This document shows positions 41,583 through 51,469 of a DNA stretch of 64,000 nucleotides, in pieces. The notes beneath the pieces are model-generated. The model was not told the origin of the DNA and made no database searches. It was given only the letters and a program-made list of their open reading frames with translations. A program made the position numbers and the translations under genes. The DNA is from JADGQN01 sp035315185 (GTDB lineage Bacteria; Desulfobacterota; Syntrophorhabdia; Syntrophorhabdales; WCHB1-27), in assembly GCA_035315185.1 (NCBI GenBank), contig DATFYE010000083.1, forward strand, positions 5,042-69,041, read 5' to 3'. Every line of letters begins with the position of its first letter. Position 1 is the stretch's first letter.

Positions 41583-42761
41583 ATGGAGAAGAAGTCATAC
41601 AGCCCGGATAAACTATGCGCCTTCTTTTCCCCTCTCAAAATTCTGCTCGAAGCGGGCGCAACCGCGAGAACCGGAATAGAAGCGCGGCGGCTCGGCGCGA
41701 AAAAGGCCCTCATCGTAACGGACCCGGGCATAGTCGCTGCCGGACTGGTCGAGCCCGTCCGTGCCTCGCTCCTTGGGGAAAAGATCGAGGTCTCCGTCTT
41801 CGACGGGGTCGAGCCCGAGCCGTCCGCGAGGGTGATGGACCGGGCCGGTCAGGCGGCGCGGGCAGGCGGGGTCGACGTCATCATAGGACTCGGCGGGGGC
41901 AGCTCGCTCGACACCGCGAAGGGCGCCTCAATACTGGGGACGAACGAGGGGGGAGTCCTCGATTATGCAGGTCACGACATGGTCCCGACGAGGGGGCTTC
42001 CGAAGGTTCTCTTGCCCACGAGCGCGAGCGGGAGCGAGGTGACGAGGGTCTTTGCCCCCACGGATGAGAAGGACGGCACAAAAAAGGTAATCTACACGCC
42101 GTTCAACTTGGCCGAGGTCGTCATTGTCGACCCTCTCCTCGGTATGTCCATGCCACCCGAGATGACGGCCGAGACGGGGATCGATGGCATGGTCGCAGCA
42201 ATCGAGAGTTACGTCTGCGTGAATGAGAGTCCCTTCTCCGACCTCCTCGCGCTGGAGGCGATCAGGCTCGCGAGCCGGAGCCTGCCTGTCGCCTTCGCCA
42301 AAGCAGACCACCTCGGCGCCAGGCTCGACCTCTGTCTTTCGGCGGTATTGGCCAACCTTGCGTGGCAGAGCGGCGGTCTGGGCGCGGTCCATGGCCTCAC
42401 CTACGTCCTCGAGACGGAGTGCGGTCTCAAGCACGCAAGGGCAAGCAGCGTGATGCTGCCCCACGTGATGGAATATAACCTCGTTGGCGCGTTGGGCAGA
42501 TACGCTTCTGTGGCGGAGGCAATGGGGGAGAACGTTTCGGGCTTAAGCCCCTTCGACGCCGCGGAGCGGGCCGTCTTCGCCGTGTGGAGGCTGCTCAGGG
42601 CGGTGGGCATTTCGGACAGGCTTTCCGATTACGGCGTGACGAAGGAGCACCTGCCGAGGCTGGTTGCGGGGGCCATGAAGCAGGCAAGGCTCTTCGTGCC
42701 GAACCCGAGGAATCTGACCGAAGAGGATGTGGAGAAGATCTATTTGAACGCGCTCGGCTAG
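41583..42761 (+). CDS. Iron-ADH-fold protein with two metal ligands replaced
   Basis: A 392-aa protein of the group III (iron-type) alcohol dehydrogenase family. NAD-binding features GLGGGSSLDTAKG and PTSASGSEVTRV are intact. Of the four metal ligands known in FucO, Asp (TGID) and the last His (KHAR) are kept. The His of the DALTH motif is Ala here (DGMVA), and the His of MAH is Tyr (GLTY). It is therefore probably not an ordinary iron alcohol dehydrogenase. It heads a GC-rich cluster with a TRAP transporter and hydrolases and may act on an oxo- or hydroxy-acid. Confidence 0.88.
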   Translation: MEKKSYSPDKLCAFFSPLKILLEAGATARTGIEARRLGAKKALIVTDPGIVAAGLVEPVRASLLGEKIEVSVFDGVEPEPSARVMDRAGQAARAGGVDVIIGLGGGSSLDTAKGASILGTNEGGVLDYAGHDMVPTRGLPKVLLPTSASGSEVTRVFAPTDEKDGTKKVIYTPFNLAEVVIVDPLLGMSMPPEMTAETGIDGMVAAIESYVCVNESPFSDLLALEAIRLASRSLPVAFAKADHLGARLDLCLSAVLANLAWQSGGLGAVHGLTYVLETECGLKHARASSVMLPHVMEYNLVGALGRYASVAEAMGENVSGLSPFDAAERAVFAVWRLLRAVGISDRLSDYGVTKEHLPRLVAGAMKQARLFVPNPRNLTEEDVEKIYLNALG

Positions 42762-42795
42762 CAGCAGTACGAGAAAAGTAAAAGGGGGAGTCAAC

Positions 42796-43848
42796 ATGAA
42801 AAGCGTATTATGGATAATGGCGGCGGTCGCGATCGTTGCCGTCGCGCCGTTCTTTGCGGCGCCGAACGTCTACGGGCAGGCCAAGCCGATCGAGCTCTCG
42901 TACAGCAGCTTCTTCCCGGCCTCGTACGGGCTGGGCCAGGCGGCGGCGGCATGGGCGAAAGAAGTGGAGAAGCGGACGAACGGCAGGGTGAGGATCACCG
43001 TCCACCACTCGGGCACGCTCACCGATGCCAACAACTGCTACGAAGGGGTGGTGAACGACATTTCCGACATCGGCCAGTCGGTCCTCTCGTACACGAGGGG
43101 CCGTTTCCCCCTCATGGAGGTCCTCGACCTGCCGGGATATCCCGTGTCGGCGCGGGTGACCACGAAGGTCTGCGATGAATTCTACAAGCATTTCAAGCCG
43201 AAGGAGTTCGCGGATACCCACGTGCTCTACATGCATGCCCACATCCCCGGGACCATCGCCATGGTGAAGAAACCGGTGAGGACCCTCGAGGACCTGAAGG
43301 GGATGAAAATACGAACGACAGGCCTTGCCACCAAGATCATCGAGGCCCTCGGCGGCACCCCGGTGGCCATGTCGAAGGGCGACCAGTACGATGCCATGAG
43401 TAAGGGCGTCGTCGACGGCACAGTCTCATCGCCGAACGAGCTCATTGGCTACAAGGTCTCGGAGGTGGCCAAGTACAGCACCATCCTCGGAGACGTGGGC
43501 TACGTGTCGTGCATGTTCGTCGTCATGAATAACGAGAAATGGGCGAAGCTCCCGGCTGATATCCAGAAGATCTTCACCGACGTGAGCAACGAGTGGGTGG
43601 ACTACACGGGCAGGGAGTGGAACCGCATCGAGATCGAGGGCTTTCAGTTCGGAAAGAAGGTCGGCCACAACTTCATCTACCTTTCGCCCCAGGAGCAGGC
43701 CCGCTGGAGGAAGGCCGTCAGCCCCCTCCAGGACGACTACATCAAGGCGATGCAGACGAAGGGACTGCCCGGAAAGGAGGCCGCTGCATACCGGCAGCAA
43801 CTCATAGAGAAATACGGCAAGGAGTACGGACCGCTGAAATACGAGTAA
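42796..43848 (+). CDS. dctP: TRAP transporter periplasmic binding protein (DctP type)
   Basis: A 350-aa protein behind AAGGGGGAG with a signal peptide at 1-27 (cut near VYGQA). The body has the DctP features: a WAKEVEKRTNGRV segment, TLEDLKGMKIRTTG near 160 and a central Arg expected to hold the substrate carboxylate. It captures an organic acid and hands it to the DctQM membrane parts encoded next. Confidence 0.92.
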   Translation: MKSVLWIMAAVAIVAVAPFFAAPNVYGQAKPIELSYSSFFPASYGLGQAAAAWAKEVEKRTNGRVRITVHHSGTLTDANNCYEGVVNDISDIGQSVLSYTRGRFPLMEVLDLPGYPVSARVTTKVCDEFYKHFKPKEFADTHVLYMHAHIPGTIAMVKKPVRTLEDLKGMKIRTTGLATKIIEALGGTPVAMSKGDQYDAMSKGVVDGTVSSPNELIGYKVSEVAKYSTILGDVGYVSCMFVVMNNEKWAKLPADIQKIFTDVSNEWVDYTGREWNRIEIEGFQFGKKVGHNFIYLSPQEQARWRKAVSPLQDDYIKAMQTKGLPGKEAAAYRQQLIEKYGKEYGPLKYE

Positions 43849-43908
43849 AAGACGCACGGTGAGCCGGCGGTCCGCCATGCGGCTCCGTCTTCTGGAGCCC
43901 GAAGAACC

Positions 43909-44448
43909 TTGTGTAGCGCAAGGGGTGCCCGGACGGCGTCATGCGGGGAGGGTAGGATTCGTTACTTCATACGCTCCGTCGAGGCTTTCAGTCGGCTGAT
44001 CTGTTGGATCGCGGCTTTGGCCCTGGTAGGAATGATGCTCCTCACCACCTGCGACGTGGTGGGACGCTATATCGGCTATCCGATAAAAGGCACCTTCGAT
44101 ATCGTCGGTCTGCTGGGCGCGCTGGTCGCGGCCCTTCCCCTCGCTTACACCCAGATGTTGAAGCGCCACGTGGCGATGGAATTCATGGCGACCCACGGAG
44201 GCAAAACTGTCCAGGCTGTTACCAATACCCTCGTCTGCCTCCTCGGCATAGGGGCCTATGCCCTCATCGCCTGGCGGTGCTCCGTGCTCGCCGCAAAGTT
44301 CTGGACGGTGGGGAGAGTCTCCGACACCATCGAGCTGGCCCTCTGTCCGTTCGTCTACGTCGTGGCCTTCGGCTGCGCCCTCAATTGCCTGGTCCTCGTG
44401 ATAGACCTCTACCATGTCTTCGCGCCGGCAAAGGAGAGCGCCGAATGA
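43909..44448 (+). CDS. dctQ: TRAP transporter small permease (DctQ type)
   Basis: About 160-179 aa with four membrane helices (LICWIAALALVGMMLLTT; GTFDIVGLLGALVAALPLAY). DVVGRYIG and the RHVAMEF motif are typical of DctQ. The start is uncertain: the TTG at 43909 gives a polar extension, while the conserved part begins near 43960 with no ATG. It joins DctP and DctM in one operon. Confidence 0.88.
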   Translation: MCSARGARTASCGEGRIRYFIRSVEAFSRLICWIAALALVGMMLLTTCDVVGRYIGYPIKGTFDIVGLLGALVAALPLAYTQMLKRHVAMEFMATHGGKTVQAVTNTLVCLLGIGAYALIAWRCSVLAAKFWTVGRVSDTIELALCPFVYVVAFGCALNCLVLVIDLYHVFAPAKESAE

Positions 44449-44474
44449 GGCGCTGAAACAGAGGGGAAGAAAGG

Positions 44475-45776
44475 ATGAGTATCGCCTTCATCAGCCTGAT
44501 CATCATCGTGCTCTTGTTTGCCCTGTTCCTCCTGGGCCTCGGCATCGGCATTTCCATGGCCGTGGCGGGCTTCATCGGATTCGCCTGGATCGTCAACCTT
44601 AACGCGGCCCTGAGTCTTGTCGCCAACGACACCTACTCCATATTTTCGTCTTACGGCTTCACCGTCATTCCCCTCTTTGTCCTCATGGGGCAGGTAGGCG
44701 TCGGAGCGGGAATGGCGAAAAGTCTCTATGATTCGGCGTACAAGTTCATCGGCCATGTCTCGGGCGGGCTTGCCATCGGCACGGTAATGGCGGGCACAGC
44801 GTTCAAGGCGATCTGCGGCTCTACGACGGCGACAACGGCGACCTTCGCGACCATCGCCGTTCCCGAGATGGACCGGTACGGTTACGACAAGAGGCTCTCG
44901 ACGGGGATCGTCGCGACCATAGGGACCCTCGGTTCCGTCTTCCCGCCGAGTGTCGTCCTCGTCATCTACGGCCTCCTCACGGAGACGTCCATCGGCAGGC
45001 TTTTCCTGGCCGGCATGGTGCCCGGCCTGATGATCGCCTTCTCCTTCGTGATCACCCTCTTCGGCTGGTGCAAGATCAACCCCAAGCTCGGCCCTCGGGG
45101 CGAAAGGTCATCATGGACCGCCCGCTTCAAGTCGCTCCTGCCTGTCCTGTGGGTGGTGGGGATTTTTCTTCTCGTCGTCGGCGGACTCATGATGGGCTTC
45201 TTCACGCCGACCGAGGCGGGCAGCGTAGGGACGGCCGCTGTTCTTGTCCTTGCCGTCGTAAAGAGAGACATCACGTTCGCACGATTCGTCGCCTCCGTCA
45301 AAGACTCTCTGGTGATCGCCTGCATGGTCTTCATGCTACTCGCGGGGGCCACCATTCTGGGCCATTTCTTCGCGGTCACCAAGATGCCCGTCATCGCGGG
45401 GGAGTGGCTCACCCATTTGCCGGTCCATCGCACGGTCATCATGATCATCATCATCCTGATCTACCTCATCGGCGGCTCCTTCATCGAAGACCTCGCCTTC
45501 CTCATCCTGGTGACGCCGATCTTTCTCCCCATCGTGCTGAAGCTGGGCTACGACCCGGTCTGGTTCGGGATCGTCGTCAGCGTGACCTGCATGATCGGGA
45601 TTATCATTCCGCCCATGGCGGTCAACGTGTTCGTCGTCTCGGGCATCACCAAGGTCCCGATCAGCACCATCTACAAGGGGTGCTACCCGTACATCGTGGG
45701 GATGTCGATATGCCTTTTGATCATCGTCTTCTTTCCGGAAATCGCCCTCTGGCTGCCGCGGCTCTTGATAAAGTGA
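44475..45776 (+). CDS. dctM: TRAP transporter large permease (DctM type)
   Basis: A 433-aa protein with about 12 membrane helices and the DctM signatures: IPLFVLMGQVG, FKAICGSTTATTATF, and GMVPGLMIAFSF, plus IIPPMAVNVFVVSGI near the C-terminus. It completes the sodium-driven TRAP system with the two genes before it. Confidence 0.93.
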   Translation: MSIAFISLIIIVLLFALFLLGLGIGISMAVAGFIGFAWIVNLNAALSLVANDTYSIFSSYGFTVIPLFVLMGQVGVGAGMAKSLYDSAYKFIGHVSGGLAIGTVMAGTAFKAICGSTTATTATFATIAVPEMDRYGYDKRLSTGIVATIGTLGSVFPPSVVLVIYGLLTETSIGRLFLAGMVPGLMIAFSFVITLFGWCKINPKLGPRGERSSWTARFKSLLPVLWVVGIFLLVVGGLMMGFFTPTEAGSVGTAAVLVLAVVKRDITFARFVASVKDSLVIACMVFMLLAGATILGHFFAVTKMPVIAGEWLTHLPVHRTVIMIIIILIYLIGGSFIEDLAFLILVTPIFLPIVLKLGYDPVWFGIVVSVTCMIGIIIPPMAVNVFVVSGITKVPISTIYKGCYPYIVGMSICLLIIVFFPEIALWLPRLLIK

Positions 45777-45798
45777 CGGAGGCGAACTTGCCGTTTTT

Positions 45799-46428
45799 AT
45801 GCGACAGGTAACCACCATGGATCTCGAAAAGCTGAAGGCGAAGGTAAATCCCCGGTTTACGGCCCTTCTCACGATCGATATGCAGCGGGACTACTGCTGT
45901 CCCGGAGGAATCCTCGGCAGGATGGGCTTCAACATAGAGGCCGCGGCAAGGCTCGGGCCGAGGCTTAATGCCTTCGTGAGCAGGACGCGGGAGGTGGTGA
46001 GCCGGACGATACATATAAAGATGGAGCTGAACCCGAATCTCCGGTCGCCTGCCCTCGCCGAGCAGTACGAGCGGTGCGGCCTCCAGAGGAAACTCGAACC
46101 CGCTTTCTCGGAGTTTTACGGTGTGACGCCCGCGGCCTCCGACATCGTCATACCCAAGTACCGATACTCGGCGTTCGTTTCGACGTATCTCGACCAGTGC
46201 CTCCGCTCGGCGGAGATCAAGACCCTGGTGCTCACGGGACTGGCCACGAACGTCTGCCTGGAGTCGACCGCCAGGGATGGGTTCATGCGGGATTACCACA
46301 TAGTCGTCCCCGCCGACATGACGGAGGCAACCAGCGTCGAGGCGAAGAAGGCTGCCCTTTTCAACATCGACACGTTTTTCGGCGAAGTCGTGGATTCCGG
46401 CGCCCTCCTCCGCTGCTGGGGATGCTAA
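45799..46428 (+). CDS. Isochorismatase-fold cysteine hydrolase
   Basis: About 203-209 aa (ATG 45799 or 45817). The catalytic triad Asp (LTIDMQRDYC), Lys (IPKYRYSAF) and Cys (LATNVCLESTARDG) is complete. The family includes nicotinamidase, ureidoacrylate and N-carbamoylsarcosine amidohydrolases. Next to a TRAP transporter it may release ammonia from an imported amide or carbamoyl compound. Confidence 0.88.
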   Translation: MRQVTTMDLEKLKAKVNPRFTALLTIDMQRDYCCPGGILGRMGFNIEAAARLGPRLNAFVSRTREVVSRTIHIKMELNPNLRSPALAEQYERCGLQRKLEPAFSEFYGVTPAASDIVIPKYRYSAFVSTYLDQCLRSAEIKTLVLTGLATNVCLESTARDGFMRDYHIVVPADMTEATSVEAKKAALFNIDTFFGEVVDSGALLRCWGC

Positions 46429-46596
46429 AGGCGAGCGGTGCGGGGAAACCGGAAGGACGTCTCGCCGATCGTCGGCGAAACATTAGTTGACAAAGTTCCC
46501 GACGCAAGAGATGATTCACGAAGCCGAACGCTTTTTTTGGCGCCGGCGCGGCATTGGCCACGAGCCGATCCCACTTAAGAAAGGAGGAACGAGGCA

Positions 46597-48255
46597 ATGA
46601 GCGATCCAAAATTCGAGATGATGTTCTGGGAAGGTTATCCCCCGAGCCGTGGCGGGTACCCCGGATTCAAGCCCCGCGCGGAAAAGGCGAGAGGAATGAT
46701 CATCGAGCGCGATGTCGGCGTCTCGATGTCGGACGGCGTAAAGATATACATCGATCTCTTTCGTCCCGAGAAGGAAGGGAAATACCCTGTCCTTATTTCC
46801 TGGGGGCCTTACGGGAAGAAGACCAGGTCTCCCATTTACCCGCTGATCGCCGACGTGAGGCATGATATCTCCGAATATACCAACTTTGAAGCGGCCGATC
46901 CTGTTTATTGGTGCGGGAAGGGCTATATTATCATCAATCCCGATCCTCGCGGCTCCTGGAATTCAGAAGGAGACCTGACGTTTTTTAGCGATCAGGAAGC
47001 GAGAGACTGCGCCGACCTGATCGAGTGGGCCGGTACCCAGAGCTGGAGCAACGGCAAAGTCGGCATGTACGGCGTCTCCTACCTCGCGTGGAGCCAGTGG
47101 CGAGTGGCGGCGCTCAATCCACCACACCTGGCGGCAATCAATCCTTGGGAGGGAGTGAGCGATTTTTACCGGGAGCTCTGCTTCCATGGCGGCATCCCGG
47201 AGACGACATTCTTACCCCGCTTGAGGGGTCTGTGGTCCCATACGACCACCCGTGTAGAGGATTTTGTGGGGATGGCTCTCAGGCATCCGTTGTTCGATGA
47301 CTACTGGGCCAGCAAGAACGCTGATCTATCAAAGATCACGGTGCCGGCGTTCGTCGTTGCGAGTTGGAGTGACCACGGCCTGCATTCGCGCGGCACTCTG
47401 GAAGGGTTTAAACAGATCGCTTCCAAGGACAAGTGGCTCATGGTCCACGGTAGAAAGAAGTGGAATACTTTTCACGAACAAGAGAACCTGAACAAGCAGC
47501 AACAGTTTTTCGATAGGTTTTTAAAAGGCATCGATAGCGAAGTAAAGAACTGGCCGAGGGTGATGCTCGAGACCAGAAGGCGATATGGTGTAGGAACTTT
47601 CAGGAACGAAAACGAATGGCCATTGGCCCGTACCCAATACACGAAGCTGTTCCTGAACGGGGGCGACGGAACCTTGAGCGAGTCTCCGGTCGGTAACGAA
47701 GCACAGGTCCGTTATAACGTGAGCGATACCTATGATGGTAAAGTAGAGAATGCACAGTTTGATTTCAAGGTCGACAAGAGGACCGAGCTTACGGGGCATA
47801 TGAAGCTGAAGCTTTGGGTGGAAGCGGTGGGCAGCGAGGACATGGACCTGTTCGTGGCAATACACAAAATCGATACTTCTGGGAAGACTGTTCCTTTCGC
47901 GTTCCTCTGGGTCCATGATGACGGTCCCGTTGCTCTGGGGTGGCTGCGGGTCTCCCATCGTGAACTCGATGAAAGTAAGTCAACACCTTACCAGCCCTTC
48001 CACAAGCACGAGAGAGAGATAAAGCTCAAGCCCGGCGAAATAGTTCCCGTGGAGATTGAAATATGGGCCTCGAGCACCCTTTTCGAGAAGGGCGAGAAGC
48101 TTCGGGTGGTGATACAGGGCAGCGATATTTGTATGTACCCCGGACAAGGGGCTACCTATGGGCATATGACGTCTGTAAACCGGGGGGCACACGTAATCCA
48201 TACAGGAGGCACCTACGATTCTCATCTTCTTGTGCCGGTAATTCCTCCTGGTTGA
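46597..48255 (+). CDS. CocE/NonD-family alpha/beta hydrolase (S15-like)
   Basis: A 552-aa protein behind AAGGAGG. The N-terminal hydrolase domain has the nucleophile motif MYGVSYLAW near 165, Asp in ASWSDHGLHS near 270 and a His soon after (LMVHGRKKW region). The C-terminal beta-sandwich (about 370-552) is the X-Pro dipeptidyl-peptidase C-terminal type. Substrates range from esters such as cocaine to acyl amides. It has no signal peptide. It closes the catabolic cluster. Confidence 0.88.
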   Translation: MSDPKFEMMFWEGYPPSRGGYPGFKPRAEKARGMIIERDVGVSMSDGVKIYIDLFRPEKEGKYPVLISWGPYGKKTRSPIYPLIADVRHDISEYTNFEAADPVYWCGKGYIIINPDPRGSWNSEGDLTFFSDQEARDCADLIEWAGTQSWSNGKVGMYGVSYLAWSQWRVAALNPPHLAAINPWEGVSDFYRELCFHGGIPETTFLPRLRGLWSHTTTRVEDFVGMALRHPLFDDYWASKNADLSKITVPAFVVASWSDHGLHSRGTLEGFKQIASKDKWLMVHGRKKWNTFHEQENLNKQQQFFDRFLKGIDSEVKNWPRVMLETRRRYGVGTFRNENEWPLARTQYTKLFLNGGDGTLSESPVGNEAQVRYNVSDTYDGKVENAQFDFKVDKRTELTGHMKLKLWVEAVGSEDMDLFVAIHKIDTSGKTVPFAFLWVHDDGPVALGWLRVSHRELDESKSTPYQPFHKHEREIKLKPGEIVPVEIEIWASSTLFEKGEKLRVVIQGSDICMYPGQGATYGHMTSVNRGAHVIHTGGTYDSHLLVPVIPPG

Positions 48256-48797
48256 ACCCGTATCGCCATATGTGAGCACAGTCTCGGAGGGGCGGCACAT
48301 TTTTTTAAAGAGCATCAGAGGATGCTTTTTGTCGCCCCTCTATGACACCTCTCCTTATCGGCCCTCCATGACATTTTGACAGACATATCGGGAAAGAGGG
48401 AGAACCTTTTGAGGACGGGGGTGGCCAGTTTGAGGCGGTTCCGGTCAAGTTGTCAGAATTGGTAGCCAAAAGAACACGCCTCTATCCGGATAGTAGCACA
48501 GGCAGATGCCTCGCTTCCTGGCTGGTAAAGTCTGATTGGAAGACTGAAAAGTAAACACTGTCGGGGGAGCTGTTCCTTCGGGAATAGCCCCCTGGCAGAC
48601 GTCACAGTTCAAGAGAAGCCCGGAATCATGCATTGCCACTTGTATTCTTCACTATCTGAGACCTCTCTCAATCTGACGAATCCAGGAAGGTAAGACTGAG
48701 GGCAGCGAGATCCCTTCGTCTACCTGCTACTGTTGCACAAGTCGAGACGAAAGAAGCGCAACATTACGAACTGGAAGGAAGATCCCCGTGGCCTCGC
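48256..48797. other. Intergenic region with terminator-like and other hairpins
   Basis: AGCATC-AGAG-GATGCT-TTTTT at 48311-48330 sits inside a larger GAGGGGCG...CGCCCCTC pairing and looks like the terminator of the hydrolase gene. Further on a GGGGAGCTGTTCC-TTCG-GGAATAGCCCC hairpin lies at about 48566-48593. No protein gene is convincing. Confidence 0.55.
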
Positions 48798-50159
48798 GTG
48801 GTAGATGGAGGACGCAACGTCTTCAGCTACCTCGCCGGACCTAAAGCATTAAGCTGTTCTACCGACAAGAAAGAGACCGTTGGGGGATTGTCTCGACGCC
48901 ACTTCCAGCAGATAATTAGAGAAAGGCGCGAGGAAAAAGTGAAATCGGCCGTAAACGATACCCTAGAGGATAGTCAAGAGATGATGATCCCGTTCGAGGA
49001 CAGAGAACCGGTTGCTCATGAAGGGCCTTTGGAAGACGAACCGGAAGATGTTGATGACGATGAACTGAAAGACCACGTCCAGCAGTATATGAAACAGTTA
49101 GGCAAGACCCCACTACTCACCGGAGAAGGAGAGAAAGAAATCGCCCTGCGTATTGAGGAGGCGAGAAGAGAGCTGGAGGATATCGGCCGTTCCCTTCCTT
49201 TCGCGGCGCAGGAGCTTTTGAATATTCTTTCCCGGTCAAGGATGGTCTCCGACCAGAGGGACGGAGGCAAGAGCGATGAGCGGGTCGCGACGCTTGAAAA
49301 CCCGAAGCAGGCCCAGAATCAGACAGGGAACCGTGAACAAAGCGACCAATCCGGGGCCGACCTCAGCCGACTCATCGCAGAGATGAAGGCGAGCATCCCC
49401 ACAACCGAGTTGAAGCAGCTTGTTGAGCGGATCAAGCGGGCAAAGAAGCAATATGTCGAAGCAAGGAACGTGCTCACCAAAGCGAACCTCAGACTGGTCG
49501 TAACCATGGCAAAAAAGTACATGAACCGCGGCCTTTCCTTTCCCGACCTCGTGCAGGAGGGGAATGTGGGGCTCATGAAAGCGGCGGAGAAGTTCGACGG
49601 TAGGATGGGCTACCGGTTCAGTACCTATGCTGTATGGTGGATAAGCCAGGCCATGAGAAGGGCGATCGGCGAGCAGACGAGAACTATTCACATACCAGCT
49701 CACATGATCGAGACGGTCCAGCAGGTCACACAGGTCTCTCACAAACTCGCGCAGGATCTCGGAAGGGAGCCCCTCCCTCATCAAATCGCCAAAGAAATGG
49801 GTCTTTCCGTCAAGAAGATCAGAGAAGTCCTCCATATTACCCACGAACCTATCTCCCTGGAAACCACTGCCGGCGATGAGGGCGGGCGTCTGGTTGACCT
49901 CCTCGAGGACAAGAACGCGACCGATCCCCAGGGCCCTGCTCTATTGCACGACCTCGCCGAAGAGCTGAACAAGGCCCTCGCAACCCTCACCACGAGAGAG
50001 GAGAAGTTGATCAGGATGAGGTTCGGTATCGGGGAAAAGTCCTTTCATACCCTCGAACAGGTGGCGCAGACCTTCGGCCTGACGAGAGAGAGGGTACGAC
50101 AGATAGAGGGGAAGGCGCTGAGTAAACTGCGGCATCACGCAAAGGCGTTGGAGGCCTAA
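48798..50159 (+). CDS. RpoD-type RNA polymerase sigma factor
   Basis: About 453 aa from GTG 48798 (start uncertain). Region 1.2 (DDELKDHVQQYMKQLGKTPLLT), region 2 (LVVTMAKKYMNRGLSFPDLV; FSTYAVWWISQAMRRAI), region 3 and region 4 (RMRFGIGEKSFHTLEQVAQT; RERVRQIEGKALSKLR) are complete. Region 1.1 is replaced by a short acidic segment, so this is probably a group 2 (RpoS-like) sigma factor and not the primary one. The target promoters cannot be inferred. Confidence 0.88.
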   Translation: MVDGGRNVFSYLAGPKALSCSTDKKETVGGLSRRHFQQIIRERREEKVKSAVNDTLEDSQEMMIPFEDREPVAHEGPLEDEPEDVDDDELKDHVQQYMKQLGKTPLLTGEGEKEIALRIEEARRELEDIGRSLPFAAQELLNILSRSRMVSDQRDGGKSDERVATLENPKQAQNQTGNREQSDQSGADLSRLIAEMKASIPTTELKQLVERIKRAKKQYVEARNVLTKANLRLVVTMAKKYMNRGLSFPDLVQEGNVGLMKAAEKFDGRMGYRFSTYAVWWISQAMRRAIGEQTRTIHIPAHMIETVQQVTQVSHKLAQDLGREPLPHQIAKEMGLSVKKIREVLHITHEPISLETTAGDEGGRLVDLLEDKNATDPQGPALLHDLAEELNKALATLTTREEKLIRMRFGIGEKSFHTLEQVAQTFGLTRERVRQIEGKALSKLRHHAKALEA

Positions 50160-50347
50160 GGGCTGTACCGCCACGTGGACCATGACGACCAGAGTGATAG
50201 TTATGCGGACGTGACTTTTCATCCAGCTCGCTGAAGCGAGGATTTCCGGATGTTCGATCAACTGTGGACATCAGAATATCAAGACTTCAGGAAGCCGCGA
50301 AATTCGGGCAGCTCGCGTGTTCACCTGGAAAAGCATGGTCCAGTACC

Positions 50348-51469
50348 TTATTTGGGAGCCAACAGACGGTCTAGCTTCGATCTTACCTGCATGCCGACCA
50401 GTTTGACCATACGTATCTTGCCGCGGGTTTTCATCATCTTGATAGAAGTCTCGATGATGTCCTTTGGTACATACGATTGTTCCGCCTTACGCACTAGAGA
50501 GATGGAATTAGTGGGACACGTGCTGACACAGAGTCCACAGCCGATGCATCGATCAAGGTTCGGTACCGCCTTCTCCTCGTTCATAGAAACAGCGTCCATC
50601 TGACAGCGCTTTACGCAGGCGCCACAGCCCTTGCAGGTTTCAGTGGCGAGGTGTGCGAGAAAGGGGCTCGACACCAGACTGGCCGGCTTACGGTCTCGCT
50701 TGAGACTCCGGAGCACACCGCAGCAGCAGCCGCAGCACGTGCAGATAAAAAGGGGATCCTTGGCATTGGCCGGCTGCAGCACCAGCCCGGCCTTCTCTGC
50801 CCGGTGGAGGATTTCGAGGGCCTCTTCACGACTGATGGCCCGGCCACGGCCAGTGCGCACGACGCTCTCCGCGGCCATGCCAAGAGTCAGGCAGCTCTCC
50901 ACGGGCTTGTCGCAACCCTTGCCCAAAATGTGATGCTCCTGCCGGCAGATACAATTGGAGACGGCGAAGCTCTCCTTGGCCCGTACCAACTCCTCGGCCT
51001 GCTCATAGGGCATAACTTCGTTCCTGACGCTGATGCTCTTGTTCACGGGGATCGTGCGCAGTTGGGGGGCCTTCCGCCAGGAGTTGAGGTCGAACAAGGT
51101 GGGCAGGTATTCTTCGAAGTCCTGCACAAGCTCCCGGTCGAGCGTGTTCACCTGGGCCTCCCAGAAGCCCACGACGAACTGCTGCGCCATATAGAGGGGC
51201 GGCTCACCCTTGCGCCGGATCCCAAGGATTAGGCCCTTCTTGTCCAACTCTTCCAACCGCCGGGCAGCTTCCTCGACCGTAATCCGGGCTCTGCGAGCTA
51301 TTACCCGTGGTTCCTCCGGAATGAGCGTTAGATAGAGCGCAAGTTCAGCATCCTCTTGGGTGAACAGGCGTCGTAGAATCCGCAGTTCCACACCGCTCCC
51401 GGTCTTTGGGAAACCCGCGGGCAAGCGATCCAAATGTTTAGCCAGCTTCTGATAAACATCTGCTCCCAT
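50348..51469 (-). CDS. Ferredoxin-domain protein with N-terminal winged helix
   Basis: A 373-aa protein from the ATG at 51469 behind AAGGAGG. The N-terminal third includes a winged-helix-like part (ITVEEAARRLEELDKKGLILG). A middle region has Cys clusters (CICRQEHHILGKGCDKPVESC and CTCCGCCCGVL). Two ferredoxin 4Fe-4S motifs follow near 285-345 (CKGCGACVKRC and CIGCGLCVSTCP). Such 4Fe-4S proteins serve as electron carriers or redox-sensing subunits in anaerobes. No partner oxidoreductase is adjacent. Confidence 0.85.
   Translation of the reverse strand: MGADVYQKLAKHLDRLPAGFPKTGSGVELRILRRLFTQEDAELALYLTLIPEEPRVIARRARITVEEAARRLEELDKKGLILGIRRKGEPPLYMAQQFVVGFWEAQVNTLDRELVQDFEEYLPTLFDLNSWRKAPQLRTIPVNKSISVRNEVMPYEQAEELVRAKESFAVSNCICRQEHHILGKGCDKPVESCLTLGMAAESVVRTGRGRAISREEALEILHRAEKAGLVLQPANAKDPLFICTCCGCCCGVLRSLKRDRKPASLVSSPFLAHLATETCKGCGACVKRCQMDAVSMNEEKAVPNLDRCIGCGLCVSTCPTNSISLVRKAEQSYVPKDIIETSIKMMKTRGKIRMVKLVGMQVRSKLDRLLAPK

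Noticed and set aside
42808..46299. Several long minus-strand frames within the TRAP and hydrolase cluster
   Set aside because: They are antisense to well-supported genes and arise from the high GC content.
48445..48639. 64-codon minus-strand frame with CDVC motif
   Set aside because: No ribosome site, no conserved pattern, and it lies over a stable GC-rich hairpin.
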